Shown here in pieces: positions 12,950-28,952 of a DNA stretch of 64,000 bases. The notes below the pieces were generated by a model. That model had not been told where the DNA came from, made no database searches, and saw only the letters and a list, made by a program, of their open reading frames with translations. Position 1 is the first letter of the stretch, and each line of letters opens with the position of its first letter. The stretch lies in NCBI RefSeq assembly GCF_021018805.1, contig NC_086253.1:34101583-34165582 (forward strand), given 5' to 3'. Both the position numbers and the translations under genes were made by a program. The stretch comes from Prinia subflava. Taxonomy: Eukaryota > Chordata > Aves > Passeriformes > Cisticolidae.

Positions 12950-14900
12950 ATATCCAGGGAAAAGGAGTCCAGGAAGGCTGGATATGCTTTAAAGAAGGAA
13001 ATCTTGGAAGCACAGGAGTAGGCCATCCTTCTGTGCTGAAAGGTGGGCTGGTGCGGAAAACTACGATCCTGGATGAACAGAGAGCTTTGAATGGAATTCA
13101 GGGAGAAAGGGAGAGTTTTTCACCTCTGGAAAAAGGCATCAGCAGCTCAGAAGGACTACAAGGTATGAGGCCATGCAGGGAGAAAACTAAGAGGGCCAAA
13201 GCCCACCTTAATCTGTCCATTGCTATAAAAGACAACCAATGATTTTAAAAACACATCAGAAAGAACAGGAGGGCAAAACCCCTCCATCCTTTCTTGGAAA
13301 AACAGTGACAAAAGATGAGGAAAAGCCTGAGGTACTTAATGCCTTTGTTGCCTCAGTTGTTAATAACAGGATCAGTTGTCATCAAGGTATCCAGCCCCTG
13401 GATCTGGGAGACAAGAGACAGGGTGTAGAATGAAGGCTACATAATGAGGAAGGGAATTGTTAGTGACCTGCTATGCATCTTAGGCACATAGATGTTCATG
13501 GGGCCAGATGGGATTCACCTGAGTATTGGAGGAGCTGGCAGAAGAGCTCACCAAGCCACTTCCAGTCATTTACCAGCAGCCCTGGCTAACAGGGGAGGTC
13601 CCAGGTGAGTGGAAGTTGGACAATGTGACACTTACGTACGGGAAGAGCCAGAAAAAGCTTCCAGGGAACTGCAGGCCTGTCAGCCTGACCTCAGTGTGGG
13701 GAAGGTCATGGAGCAGATCACCTTGAGTGCCATCATGCAGTGTACAGGACAAATGGGATCAGGTACAGGCAGCAGGGGTTTACAAAAGGCAGGTCCTGCC
13801 TGACCAGCCTGGACTCCTTCTGTGACAAACTGACCCACTTAGTGGAGGAGAGAAAGGCTGTGGATATTGTCTACTGAGACTTCAGTAAAGTTCTTGATAC
13901 TTTCTCCCACAGCATTCTCCTGGAGAACCCGGCTCCCATGGTGTGGCTGGGTGTAAACTGACTGGGTGGGCAGGCCCAGAGAGCTGCTGGTGAATGGAAC
14001 TGCACCCAGCGGGGTCAGTCAGGAGTGGTGTTCCCCACAGCAAGTGCACCCTCAGCAAGTTGACAGATGACACCAAGTTGGGCAGGAATGTTGATTTGTT
14101 GGAGAGTGAGAAGGCTCTGCAGAGGGACCTGGATAGGCTGGATCAGTGGGACAAAGCCAACTGTATGCAGTTCAAGAAGGCCAAGTGCTGACTCCTGCAC
14201 TTCCGTCACAACCCTAGGCAGTGCTACACACTGAGTGAAGAGTAGCTGGAAAAATGTCCAGCAGAAAAGGACCTTGAAGTGCTGGTTGACAGCAGCTGAA
14301 CATGATTCCAGCAGTGCCCAGGCAGCCAAGAAAGCCAATGGCATCAAGGCCTGTATTAGAAATAGTGTGGCCAGCAGAACCAGGGCAGGGATTGCCCTAC
14401 ATATTTGGCATTGGTGAGGCCACACATCAGGTGCTGTGTCCAGCTTTTTTCACTACATGAAAAACATTGAGATACTGAAGCATATCCAGGGAAGGGCAAT
14501 GAAGCTGGTGAAGGCTCTGGAGCACAAGCTTAGCCCAGAGAAAATGAGGTTCAGGGAGACCCACATGATCACCACATATACCTGAAAGCAGCTGTAGTAA
14601 GGTGAGGGTCAATCTCTTCTCCCATATAACAAGTAACAGGCCAAAAGGAAATGGCCTCAAAATATGCCAGGAGAGGTTTAGATTAAGGAAAAATGGGGAT
14701 TAAGGAAAAAAATGTTTTCATGGAAAGGATTGTAAAATATCGGAACAGGTTGCCCAGGAAATTAGTAAAGTCACCATTCCTGGAAGTGTTCTTCTATGGA
14801 TATGGCTCTTCAGGGCATGGTTTAATGGTGAACATGGTGATGGTGCTAGGTTGATGGTTTGACTTGATGATTTTTATGATATTTTCCATCTTTAACTATT
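12950..14900 (+). mobile_element. Degenerate CR1 LINE with reverse-transcriptase remnants
   Basis: This 5'-truncated CR1 runs in the plus orientation, opposite to TENM3. Broken pieces of ORF2 appear in the expected order across several frames: ILDEQRALNGIQGERESFS near 13.07 kb, MGPDGIHLS near 13.50 kb, GNCRPVSLTSVWG near 13.68 kb, [13 protein letters not shown] near 14.05 kb, then an AKKANGIKACIRNSVASR segment near 14.32 kb. The 3' region contains the recognisable 'ggaacaggttgcccagga' block at about 14.74 kb and fades out near 14.90 kb. Frameshifts and stops throughout show it is dead. The CR1 clade is the dominant LINE of birds and other sauropsids, which is the main support for the host assignment. 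The 5' limit is uncertain by tens of bases. Confidence 0.92.
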
Positions 14901-17900
14901 TAACTTATGATTATTTTTTAAAACTAAAATAAAAAACCTCCTAATTTTAATTAATTCTAATTAATTTTAACTTAAATTTAATTTATGAAAAAACCTACCA
15001 TCTTAAACCTAGTATTCCAGAATCTTCTACCTATTCTATTATTTCAGTCCCTACACTAATTCTGCAAAGTAATCTCCAGCTACCAAAAGTTCTTTATTTG
15101 CCGAAGTCATGCTAACATTTACCTTTGGACTGAGCTGTTTAACGTGGCATTTGTACTGCTACTGGACAAATGATCTGCATGGCCAGCCTTTAGAGTGTGG
15201 TGATAGTCTACATTGTGAGGAGTGCATTCCCTCTAATAGAGTGGAAAGAAGAGGCATCAGAGATGAGAAAGCTCTCTCAGATCTGGGCTGCTCTTGGCTT
15301 GAACATAGTACCAGTGTCTGTGTGTTTGCGTAGTGCTGGTGAATATGGCTAAATTCACAAGAACAAATCCCAAACATAAAAGCCACAACCAAATCAATAG
15401 TTGGGCTCTTGCCCTCCTCTTTTCCCCTTCCCCTGCCAAATGGACTGAGATGTTCAAAAATTCAGAGCTCAAATTAAAGGAGTGCATTTGTACCGACAGT
15501 AGCCTTAATGCTAGCATAAAAATGCTATCATTTGTTGCAGCCAATTGGGTAATCTTGCCATCTGTCACCACAAAGTTCACTGGAGGGTTTCTGAACCATC
15601 TTAAAACTGCTTTTTCAAGCTTGGTTGGTCTTGTGATCACTGTGTAAGTGAAGTCTAGTTATTTTGGTTTGTAATCAGCCCACAAAGCCTTCTTCCATGT
15701 CCTCTCAATAATTAAAATAGCAACTAAGAATACATTTCACTGCAAACACTTGAAAAAAAACCCATCACTAGTTTACACTGTGTAAAACATTTTGCAACAA
15801 TCTTCAGGAAGAAGCTGCCCATTTGTTGTACATGCTCCTTTCTTGAGAAATAGTAATTCAGTGCTTTTCACATTATCTTTATAAGGAACTCGTTCTTGAG
15901 AAATACACTGTATTATCACTTCAAAACCTTCTCCAAGACTCTTGCATCCAAAAAGAAATCAGTCCTTTATTAGCAGGTGGTGAAAGATGGATAATTTATG
16001 TAACTAAGTGGCAGAACTAGAACTGTGAAGGCTCACAGCTACCTGCTGCATTCAACTGCATACCACCTGCATTTTGCTGCCTTGCTCAATATCTCAAAGT
16101 TCTTTTCTGCCAAAATTATAAGAGGCAAAAAGAAGAATTGTAACATAAAACCAATTCTTATAGCTGTTCTACCCTTTAGCAAGAACTGGACTTGTCTGAA
16201 TTTTTTTCCTTCTTCTCACACTTGAATGCTGTGAGGACAGGACAGGTAGTTCATAAAGGAAGTAGGGATTAGCATGACTAGTATCCAGTGTATCTTTGAA
16301 CAGAAAACAAAGTTTAGACCAGATTTGAATACACACACAATGTTGGGGCTTGTGAATATCAGAACTTTTTTTCTTTGTAGAAAAGAGTAGCAATATACAG
16401 TAAAAGCCAGAGAAACTTATTTATTGTTCTGGTCAAAATTCAAGGTTGTCTCTATCATAACTCATCAGGATCAACTGTAACTTTTTCTAAAGTACTGTAA
16501 GTGACAAACGTTCACATGAAACACAAAGGGCATAGCAAACACCCTGTGAGCTGTGCAGGTGAAAGAATTACAGATGCAGATCATAAGGATGCACAAACAA
16601 AACCATACACATACAAGCGGAGGCTTTATCCACAGAAGCAGTCCCACAGTAATGGAAGAGGTAGCGCTCTGGAGCACTAGTCAGAAGTGCCAGCAAGTCA
16701 AGACCTTCCCCATTCTGAATATGGCAACTTGCTTTTTGCAGGAAAGAATTCCAGAAGTGACACAGGGCGTTTCAGGAGAATAAGAATTCACAGGTAGGAG
16801 GATTCTTTTAAGTAGGAAGAAGAAGAAAGTTGCCTGAATTGGGAAATGGACTTCCAGTGTTCCTCCAGCTTTTCTCAGAATAGCAATAGACGAAAAATTA
16901 ACACTAGACAGCAGACAGAAAAAACACTGTCTGTCTCTAAAAAAAAATCATCTCCCCAAAACCTCTGGGATAAGGACTATGGCATATGTTCTACAAACAT
17001 AAAGAACTCAACACCATAGGGGAAGTTGGCAAGAGGAACTGAATGATATTGGCCACCCTTCTTCCCTTCTCCCAGGTGTTTTACAAGGTATGGTAATCAA
17101 GTCTCATTATTCATGAAGCTGTGCTTGAAGATGAGTTCCTTGCTAAGTTATTGGACTCATGTTCCAGGACTGCCACTGATACGTATTTCTGGGTGCTGGT
17201 ATTTTCAAACCATAATTTAAAAATTGGTTCCTTAGAATTAATTGAAAAATCTTTATGCACACTTGAACATAAGGAAAAGTGAACATAATCTATATTTAAA
17301 GCAATGCAAAAAGATTATAATTTAAACTAAGCAAATTGCAATTATTGCTCAATCTTGTTGAAGGATTATCTTCTATTTAATCTCCCTGTTGGCAATACAT
17401 TTTAAAATGAAATATTTGAACACAGAAGTGGTTTTTAAAATTATCTTCCATGTATTTTTCTTGCAGCCATAATTAGAATCTAAACCTATTTTATTCTGAA
17501 GGACCTGAAGTGGACCAGAAGATGTGCAAATGAACTGTCAGTGATTTACATTCATTTGCTTTTTCTAAGATAATAGGATACCTTGGATGTTGCTGCAGAT
17601 CAAAAAGTGAATTAAAAACAGTTAATTAAAATCTTAAATAAAATGAATTAAAAGTTACAAAGACAAGTTCCTTATTTATTACTGTTTTTCTCAAATCTAT
17701 AAACCCTCTGTTATTTCTAAATTTAAAATAATTTTCAAGTACATGCTTTTGAGCACCTTCAAAAGATTAGTCACCAGCAGCATCATATAAAAACTCCTGA
17801 ACATATACACTGAATGTAAGACATTTTAGTATAGTGCTATATGAAAAATTTAGTAATGACTATCAAGATCAATATAGTAACTGAAAAACTGGTATTTTCC

Positions 17901-20900
17901 CTTGTATCCTGAACAGTTGAATGGCTCCATTGATTTTACTGTTTCATCTGCAAAAAAAATCTGACCTGTCTAGGCTATTCCTCATTTTCTCTTGGAACCT
18001 TTTAACAATCAATTTGCAAAACATCAAAAAAATTTGCCTAGGAAAAATGTAACAACAAAGGTATATCAGCTATCTATTGTGGATAAACTTACTCTCTTTG
18101 ACCGCTAATCAAAGATGATTACATGGCACTTTAAAGTATTGTCGTATTTGAACTGTTAAGAAAAATGTGTGGTAGTCTTGGTGTAAATATTTTTACTGTA
18201 TTCACCCCAAGATGGAACATTTATTCCTCTTGTATGGCTAGATGTCTCATCTCAGTTGTCAAGCCAGGGACTTTTATGTAACAATGGTCTGATTCTGTCA
18301 ACTGCATTATACAAGGCACATTCAAAGCTTAAGGGAGAATCCCGATTTCTTAAAACAGAAACAAAGATAATTTTTCAGTAGCCTCTCATTTAAATAAGAT
18401 GTATCTATTATGCCTGGTTTCAGATTTACCCATCTATTCTGAAGAGCAGCAAAACTACTCCATTTTGTAAGAGACTCTACTATAGCTAAATACTCTTTAG
18501 CATTATCCTGGGCTTTCTCCCCAACTTTTTTTTTCCCAGTTTATGTTGTTCAGTCTAGAAAGATGGTGAACAGTCATTACAAGTACAGAAATGATGGAGA
18601 AGGGCATACTGGATCGTGGACTCTTTTGAGGCAAGGGTTGTTTTGTTCATATAAAGGCAGGAAAAACATTCTGTAAATTTTGAGTTTCTAGCTAATAAAG
18701 TCATAATCAATGATTTTAAATATTGTGGGGGAGAAGAAAATGTCCTTGATTTACACATGCCAAGACTGGGCTAAGACCACAGGTGAATAACTTTTCTGTA
18801 CTCCTTCAGGGATGTCTTTATTTTACTGCTTCTCATTCTATAACTCTTCCCTTTTCTTCCCTAAACTTGCTTTCTAGAAAAAAACTGAGGCTGATGTTTG
18901 TTTTATCTATGCTAGTTTTTTTCACAAATCCAACAGAAGTCTTGCCTTGTCCTTTAGATCACACCCCCACAATGTTAAGATGAGCAATGACAATGTAATG
19001 TCTCAAAACTAATTGGAAACACCTTTCTTAGGTAAGAGTATTGGTGAAGCGATCCAACCATTTTTTATAGCTCAAAAGCCTTATTTATGGCAGAGAAACC
19101 AACCACCCCAAACCCAAACCCACCAAAACCACCACAAATCTCTTGAAAGATATAATTAAGTGGCACTATATGATCATGCATAGCCTATTTGCATGTTGAT
19201 GGCACAGAGAAGTGCAGGCTGAGGAAAAGATTTATGAACCAAAGGAAAAAGAAACAGGGGCCAATTAATGCAATGTTCAAAGGACACACCGAGGTGGGAG
19301 TTAATATTATATAGTGGAACACTTGTGTTGCATATTCCCATCTCATGACTGGCTAAAAAAGATCAAAGCTTTTTTTATTCCATATTAAGAGTGACAGAAT
19401 ATTACAGCAAACATGCAATATGGATAAATGTAATACGCTTTAATAAAAGATGATAATAAGGCTTGATAAGAACTTTTGGAATGTCACCAAATCTGACATG
19501 TAAGATGAAAGCATCTGTATGTAGAGATTGTAGTATGTTATTTGGAACCCCACGGAGCTAAACTGTGATTAGAACTCCATATTTTTCCATAAATTAGCTT
19601 TTGTTTTGAATTTCCTGCTGAGATCATATGCAAGTTGATTGAACATGCAAGTCAATATATAGGTTTTCTAATCCTTTGCTGTTTTTTAGGCTTCATGAGA
19701 TCACAATTACAGCAGTCCACTTGTAGATCAAAGGTATGCGATTGAGGCCAAAAGAAAATAACCTATAACCTCTTTACAGAACTTCTTCATGATGATTTAG
19801 ACCTCTCCACGGTAATTACTACTCGTCTATCCAAACCATGCAATTATGTAGATACATAAGATAACGACTACATGCAGATCTACTTGCAAGCCCAGAGAAT
19901 TTCCACTTGAATCCATATTAAAAAACAGAATGGATATGCAGAGCTCATCTTCAAGGGGGCCTTTTTATACAACTCTACCTTACCTCAACACCTCCAGGGT
20001 AAACTTGATTCAAACCCTTGGTTCAAAACCCCAAGGTTGACAACAGCTCAGTGATTGCAGTCATCCTCTTATTGAAATATCACTGCCACTCTAGGGACTG
20101 GCTATTAGATACAGAATCCTTTATTATATCATCAAGAATATGTTTTATGTGCATTGGAATAACATACTATGTTACTCCACTAAAGGGAAATTGTTTTTTT
20201 ATGAAACTACTCCTGTGAACAAAGTTATACTGTAGATACAGGAAAAATACTATTAACAGAAAAAATAATTTACCATATATGATTTATGAAAGGAAACTGT
20301 GACATAAAGACAAAGTTACCATTAATTGTTTGTAAAGCTAGTGAATTGCTTGCAAGTCAGTTTGTAAACCACTTTGTATTTTGTATCAGTTATCTAAGCC
20401 TTGGAAAAAACAAGTTAGTATTACAGTTTCACATTGATTTCTTTTTTTCCTTTAAAGTTAAATCACCCACAACACTGCACAGTAAAATCGTACAGGTGAT
20501 CTTAAGAAGAGCCAGTCTTAGCTCTAAAGTAATGGTCACTTACAAAATTGAAAGAGAAAACCAGTTACTCCTTTTAATATGTGAAAAGACATTGAATCAG
20601 TAATAAGGATGTGTTTTAAATTTGTCCTCTACTTTTGGCTACAGCTGAATTGAAATAACAGTAATGACTGCATGTCTCCTTTTCAAATGCAGTGCCTTAA
20701 TTTCATTACCTTTACTTGAGGATACTAACAGGAGGCAGGAAAGAAGTAGCTGGAGAAATAATTAAAAACCTGGTAAATAATTTGAAAACATAAATAACTT
20801 TTCTTAGCAATGTGAAAAGATTTGTAGTGAGTCAAATGAGGACCCACTGTCCAGCAAAAATGCCTCCATAAAAAGGGGTGTGAGACTTGGCATTTCAAAG

Positions 20901-21477
20901 ATGAAGGAGAAGATAAACAACAGATAAGCTTGGAGCTTCCATAAGTGAAGATAAATTTATTGTAGCCAGTTCCTGTGCTACACCTTAGGAAAGCAGTGGT
21001 TAGCGGTAGATTAACTCATGTGGCTGGATATTGTTTTAGCTTTCAAAGAATATTATTGAAATAAAAATACTACTCTTCCTGTACCATAATAAGGGTAACT
21101 TAGAAGTATTTTTAAATTACATAGCTTTTTCTATACTGAGAGGTTTCTGGAATTAGCTGATTTTCCAAATGGCTGATATTCATTTATGTACCTAACCCCG
21201 TCCCTCCCCCCCGCCAGCCCATTACTGCTTCTATGAAACTAGTAAAAGAGATGCATTTGTGTGACCCTATTTTATCAAATATTGTCAAAACCACTCTGGT
21301 TTTATCAGTTTTATATTGAGCAAAAACAACCTTTTGAAATGCAAATCTCCACGTCATCTAAACAGCTGTAGCACATTTCTTTTTCCTGGGTTATAAAACT
21401 ACAAATGCTGCTATAGGTGACAATTCCTAAGAGACAGTGGGCTTGGCTGGGATTTTTGGTTGTGTGGTGTGTGTGGG

Positions 21478-21541
21478 GTGTTTTTTTGTTTTGTTTTGTT
21501 TTTTTTTTGTTTGTTTTTTTGTTTTTTTGGGTTTTTTTTGT
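21478..21541. repeat. T/G-rich low-complexity run (GTTTT-like)
   Basis: T runs of four to ten bases are separated by one to three G residues. In the minus direction it resembles an A-rich retroposon tail, but no body is recognised beside it. Confidence 0.8.
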
Positions 21542-23047
21542 GAATGGAGTTGTCTGAAATGGCATCAATTTCCTGTCTACTTCAGAGGACATCTAACTTT
21601 CAACCATAATTAATCCCTGCAGTGGGGTAATTACATCCATATAAAACCCATGTGTTCTTGTGATCTCAGCCATGAATGTATTATCAAATGGTATTGCTTA
21701 AAGCAAGGTTGGGCACATGCACTTGACCTTTTCATTTTATAGTGTTTGTGTGCAGAGAGGTTTACCAAAATCTCATCTAAGTCAGACATTTTTAACAGCA
21801 TGATTTTTTTTAAAGCTTCCAAAAAGAGAACAAGCAGTTCTTTCCACAGAAAAAAAACCAAGAAAAGTTTGCGGTTTACAGAAAAGATGCAGTTTCTGCA
21901 CAAAACTACCAGCTTTAATACATGTGTTGTAATTCAAATATCACAGCAGACAGCACGTGCCTAGGAGCTGACTTCTTTCTTCACAGGCATGAGTTAGAAA
22001 TTAATTGAAACTACCAGCAACGAAGAGATTAATCCTAAGTCCACAACAACTCAAGTAATCACCCAAGCAAATATCTGCTTTGCAAAATCATTCATTAAAC
22101 AAAAGCATTCATTTGAAGCATTACACACGTTTGCCTATTATTAAAACACATTACATGTTTATCTGGACTGATAAAATAGGAAGAACATTTCTTAAACTAC
22201 TCTAAGCTTACTCTTTATCAAAACACAGTGCATTTTAACTGAATATCCCATTAGTCTGAAAAATTGCTAATATTTGGGAGTCTGTCAGAAGCCTAGACAC
22301 TCCTAGGAGTGCAGAAGGACACACATCTCTACAAAACCTTCCTACAAGAGACTTCAGTTTTCCTGAAAGGAGCATCCAGATTTTGAAAAACATCATACTG
22401 CTTCACAATATGATGTGTGGGACTTAGGGGCAATGACAACATCATGTCATCTTGCAGATTATTACTCCACCTCTTATATTGCCAGAATTACTGAGTTTCA
22501 ATTTTCTCCACTGGGAAAAAGTGCAAGGGTGACAGGACTATTGCCAAAAAAGCTTGTGATAAATCTTAATTAGAATACAAGCCTTTGGAGCAGAGGTGTG
22601 CCTTGACAGATTAACTTTTTTAATCCCTTGAAATCTTGTCAAGTCTCTTTTAACCTCCTGATTGTCAGTTACATGTTCCTACATCCTTTCGTGTGAGGAT
22701 TATCTTTCTCAATGAAGGTTTTATTCTCAGTGCCACTAACAATAATAGCAAGTGACATCCACAACACCAATCAACTCTGAATTCTCTGTACTCCTGAAAC
22801 AGTAATATTACGCTTTGCACTTAATCTGGAACACAGCAACAAGATCTTTGCTTTAAAAGCATCAGCCAAAGGCACTATGCACAATAGCATTCTTGCAAGA
22901 GAGTATATTTCACGTTTATGCTTCAATATATAGATGTTCAACATGTTTAGATTTTGTACTATTCCAAAAAAGATGCGAAAACACTTTCAGCCCAGTAAGG
23001 TGGTAAAGTACAATTTCATTTTTGGAATAATCATTCTATTTCTGTCG

Positions 23048-23870
<823 letters not shown>

Positions 23871-25592
23871 GTGAACATAAGAAATCACATTATTATTTAC
23901 AAAATATTTCCACTCTAAGGAAGCCAAATTAGCTCATTGCCAATGCTGTAAACATTATATGAAACTCATATGGATATCTAAAATTCGTAGCTTTGGGATA
24001 CCAAGGAAAATAATTTGATCACATGTTAGAGCTGAAAATCTCTGTAATGCACAGTCATGGAAGTACTAGCTGTAATGGTGATTTTAAGTAATTTAAAAAA
24101 AATTGAAGCAAAAAAACACTGTGGAAAGTCACATTTTTATCTGAATACTGCCATTTACCAAGCACATGTCATGAATGAGTGGAAAGAGCTGTCTGAACAA
24201 ATATTAGTTATTAGTAAGGCAAGGGCTATATTTATCAATTGTCTGGCCTTTATGATTGTATTTTTAAAGATTTTTAACTACTGAAACAGAAGCAGCATGT
24301 TAGTACCTCAGACTTCAAGGATTATTCTAAGGTCCATTCAGGAGTTAAAATCCTTTAGTAATTTCAGGAGGTGGTTTTCTAGCTGCTAAACAATCATGCT
24401 GTACTACATTTGCCGAGTATCTCACCACACACTGAAGGCCCAGTTGAAGTGACTACACACTCTTTGGCCTGCCTTCTCATTAGGCTGCATACCTGCTCTT
24501 CTGGCAGGACAGAGCAACACGTGGTACTGATATCCAAAACAACAGGCAGACAGATTTTGCCAGGCGTAGAGCAGAGCCACACGTGCTGGGAAGGCAGAGC
24601 CCTACACATGGCACTGCCATCAGAGGCAGCCAGCTTGTGGCTGACCCTGACACTCACAGCTAAGAGAGATCTGGAAATATTCCTTCTGGACAGAAGAGAG
24701 ATATCCCTGTGCACCTAATCCACAGATTCTTCATTTGAGAGGCAGCCACTTCCAAATCACACCAAGCTTTAATTTTGAAAAAAAAGATGAAAAGGAACAT
24801 TGCTGCTGCCTCCAAATGCACTAAACACATGAAACCATCCCTAAAAGCCCCATGGATTGTTAAAATGAGTAGTGAGTCTACACTCACTACAATTCACAAG
24901 AATTGATGTACTTTCAACAGTGCTGGAGACAGTGGCTGTCTTCACAAATCCAGATATAGGTGTACGGTGAGCAAGAGCATGAGAACATCACCGTGGTTCT
25001 GCTGGGCGCGTGGTGCGATCAGACAGCGCCAAGGAGCTGTGCTCAGACAGCTGGCACACTTTCTCAGAAAGGTTTACACAGGAGAAGATTCCCTGCTGTA
25101 GATTTTTGCATGGTAGTTTGAATACATTCTGACAGGTAGATTTGGTAAACTGTAAATCTCTGAGCAATTCCTTCAAATGATGACAACAGATCAAAAGGAA
25201 ACCCCCCCTTTTTTTTTTTTAAAGAATCAGATATATAAATATATTTGTTTACCTCATGGCTTTATTTTGTTGGAAAAACAAATGGGCTGAGAGCATAAAC
25301 CTAGCTAACTGTAAAAATCTGCTACATATCTGTAGACAGGGAACATATTTCCAACCCACACACCTCAGTAAAGCTCCAGACTTAGCTAAGGTCCCAGCAA
25401 ACCTGAGTGAAGCAGACAGAAATGGGAAGAGAATGGAGAAAGCCAAAAGTTCTTGATGAAACTCTCAGTGACAATAGTATTACAATACTCAAAATTAAAT
25501 GTATGTCAAAAAGAAAAACAGTTTCTGTAAACACATAATGAAAGGTAAGGTGATTAATGGCAATTAAACCATATTCTCCCTCATGCCTGTTA

Positions 25593-25621
25593 ATTACAAT
25601 ACCTATGCTGGGTATTGTAAT
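25593..25621. repeat. Perfect 11-bp inverted repeat (hairpin)
   Basis: ATTACAATACC and its exact reverse complement are separated by a 7-base spacer (TATGCTG). The surrounding 100 bp holds several TAATTA/ATTAAT motifs. Function is unknown. Confidence 0.6.
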
Positions 25622-28600
25622 AAAAATTCCATTTAAATGGCACCATTAATTAAGTTGTTTTCCTTATTCCTGGCAGTAACTGAGCTTTACAAACAGCAGA
25701 ATAATGTTAACTTGGCATTGCAATCAAAAAGAAATATTATATAGCTCTTTATTGATAAAGTAAAATAGATTCTTAGGTATATTTAGGCATTGCTTTAGTC
25801 ACAAAATTTAGTTCTATAATTGCCATGGCTGTAAATCATTTAGTTCTGAAGAGAGTGGTTCTGCCCTACTCTGACTTCTGCCACTGACCCAACAGGAAGG
25901 GCAGGTGGTCCCCCACGATCTGGGAAGAGATGTGAATGCCAGCAGCTGTCACACTAAATCCTGAGTAATATGGGAGAACCACAGATAACAAACTCAGAAA
26001 CTGTAGTGAAGACATGGGGAGTTAGCCTCAGCCACCAGAAACAGACAATATACTATTTTTAACAATTACTTAAAACTCACCTCAGACAGTTACACACTAT
26101 CTTTCACACTTTGCATGCTTCTGATGCGTCAGTCTCCTCTAAAAATGAGGAGTTTTGTTTGCTTGTTTGCTGTTTTCCTAGATACTTTCTTCTTCTTCTC
26201 TTTCTACTTTAAAACCTCTTAAGTTGGTCTGTTCTTATTCTCAAGAATTTTTTGAGATAACTCTGAAGACAGTTGTTCATTATTAGAAATATACTAGCAC
26301 ATAATGTTCAGCTGATTTTCAATATTTTGGGATGATGATACAACACTAACATTTTTGGACAGACAAAAAGCATTAGTGCTTATGATAAGTGCAGAATAAG
26401 CACAATGTTTTTATACAGTGTAGAAAATATGAATTATCTGTAATTATTAAACATAGCTGTCTGGTATCTTTTCCATTCACATTTCATTTGAAATTTGCAT
26501 TATGATTGTACAGTCATCGGTGTCATAGCAGAACCCAAATTTTTCTATTGTTTCTCATAGAAGGAAGTACCATCAATTCTCCCACACATGTTTTCCCAGA
26601 AGATATTTCGCCTGTTAAGTCTAAATGTTAGCTTTCTTTTGTGTCCAAAATGGATTTGTTTAAGTAGTAAAAAAGTACTGATAGATAAAGAAAGTGGTGA
26701 TTAAAAAAATGATAAAGGCAATAGTGACAAAAACATGTGGCCTTTTAAATGAAATAAAATTTCTTTTTTCCTTTTTTTGTTTTTCTTCTCTTACTACAGA
26801 AGAGATGACCTTCTGTTATCACCAACATGTAAATACTTGCTTTATCACAGCGGATAGCTGGCTGGTGTATATTCATGTTCTGACCACTGACTGCTGAGAT
26901 AATGCTAATAAAATGATCAATCCCAAGTTACACAAACAGTAAAATGCTCAATGACTTGAAAGTATGACAGTTGTTGTGAAGCAGTCAGGACAGGAAAGGC
27001 CTGACTAAATAGCTCAGGTCCTACTGTGCATTCAAATGATGTTTTATGTTCATGGAAACTTATTTAGCAGACGTAAGACAAAATTCATGACAGCCACATG
27101 CGATTTTTCAGTGTACAACTCTTCACACCTAGTTGACTGAATCTGGTATCGTGCAGTTCCAGCACGGACTGAGGAACTGAGCTGCTCCTCTCTGCAGTTC
27201 CATGTATGCTGAAAATGGCAGTAATTTCTTGTATTGATTTTGACAATGTCAAGACAGTGCCATTGGCAATGGAGAATCAATTGCTAGAGCGACTCCTGGG
27301 GAAAAAAGAGGTTCTCTGAGGTCCCCAAATTCTCATTAATTTCATCCATTAATTGCTGAATCCACACTACAGCAGAAATAATTAGTACAGTACAAATCAG
27401 TTTGTTAATATAGCTGGTCAGAGTCTGTGGCATGTAATAAGAAATTGAAAACAACTCCTGACTGGTTAGTTCTCTACAACTACACAGTGAGTTTTTCTGT
27501 TAGGAAAAGATCACGTCTAAGAACAAGCTCCTTCCCTTAGTAAAACCCAAGTGGACAAGGAAGATCCCAAAATGTGGAATTGAAGGATTATGGTTACACA
27601 TGAAACTTTGACTTGGTGCTTATTTTTGACCTAGGAGGTGCTCTTCAGAACTTTCTTTCAGAACTTTCCTTTTATTCATTCATGCACTGCAAGTGATGAA
27701 TGCTGAAGGAGGCAGTAAGCCATGGGGAAACTAAGGACTGAGTTCTGTGTTGTCTCTGTAATGTAAAACTGAACTCTGTTTCTGGCTTTCACATGGACTC
27801 TCTCTACCAAGTTGATTACAACTGTTAATGTCTATATAGAAAGAGGTCAAACAAAGGCAACTTCATTCTTCCTACTCTTTAACGGCTTATATTTAGTACT
27901 GTTCTTCCTAGTCTGCCAAACAGGGAAAAAGATTCTAAAATCTTCATGTTGAAAAAATAAGGGTGCTTTTTCCCTTGGTTGCAAATCTGATTACAGACAG
28001 AAGTTAAGCAAATGAGCAGCTTAAAGAAATTCCAGTGTTAACTTGATGCCTAAATGAGGCAGTTTGAATTCTTTACTCTGCATTTTGTAATCCATTATTT
28101 CAGGGAGCTTTTCCTTGAATCCTTTACTTTAAACTAGAGCTATTGTTAATTCCTGTCTTTTCTGTGTTGCTACATTATCTTTTGGTTCAGCACGTGCATG
28201 TTTCTGTGGTTTTACTTCTTTCTCAACCATTTAACAGTAGATGAAACCTCTATGCAAAGGACCATAATTTTCCATAACTTCCTTCTATTTTCTCTAAAAA
28301 TTAGTAGGTCTAATTGACAGCAACAGTAAGCTTAAATATTTTGTATACTGCAGAACGGTTGAGAGAGACTATGAGGGCTAGAAATGCAAGAATGCATGGG
28401 AAGAGTGTCCTTTAGACTGAAATAACATTTTCAATTCCTTGTGATCCCCAAGACTGCACGAAGTGGCTTTAGAGTGTAGTGTTTGCTCTGGTCTCTACCC
28501 ATGCTGACACACTCTGCTCTCACCTCATCTTTGCAGACTTTGTAAACATAGGAGTCTTTCCTGTCAGAGTGATAGAAGAAGTGCAAGACATACCAGACTC

Positions 28601-28952
28601 TTGATGCAGCTCCTTCCTCTGGCTGGGCTAATTGACGGAGCAGTAATTGACTGAGCACTTCTGCAAAGGCAGACATGAAGTCTAGCAAACTGTCTCTTCT
28701 GCCTTATGTCGCCTGAGCAGAGGCAGCAAGATCTCAAGTCACTTTCTCTACCCCATACTCACTGTAACTAAAATAAGCCTGGGCATGACGTGTTCATCTC
28801 TCTGTAATTCTGAGAAGGGCTGGGTTACACCACCACTCACTGGAGGGGGGTCTGCAGCTGCCACAGTCACACAATGGACATCAGCCACACCTGATCAACA
28901 TGTACTGGCACATTTTGCCACAATCATGCTGCAAAATAGGTAATTTCCCAGC

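Noticed and set aside
14015..14425. 136-codon minus-strand frame with hydrophobic segments
   Set aside because: It is the antisense of CR1 reverse-transcriptase sequence.
15257..15647. Open frames of over 100 codons on both strands at the same place
   Set aside because: No homology, no splice or promoter context. Overlapping opposite-strand openness reflects local scarcity of stop triplets.
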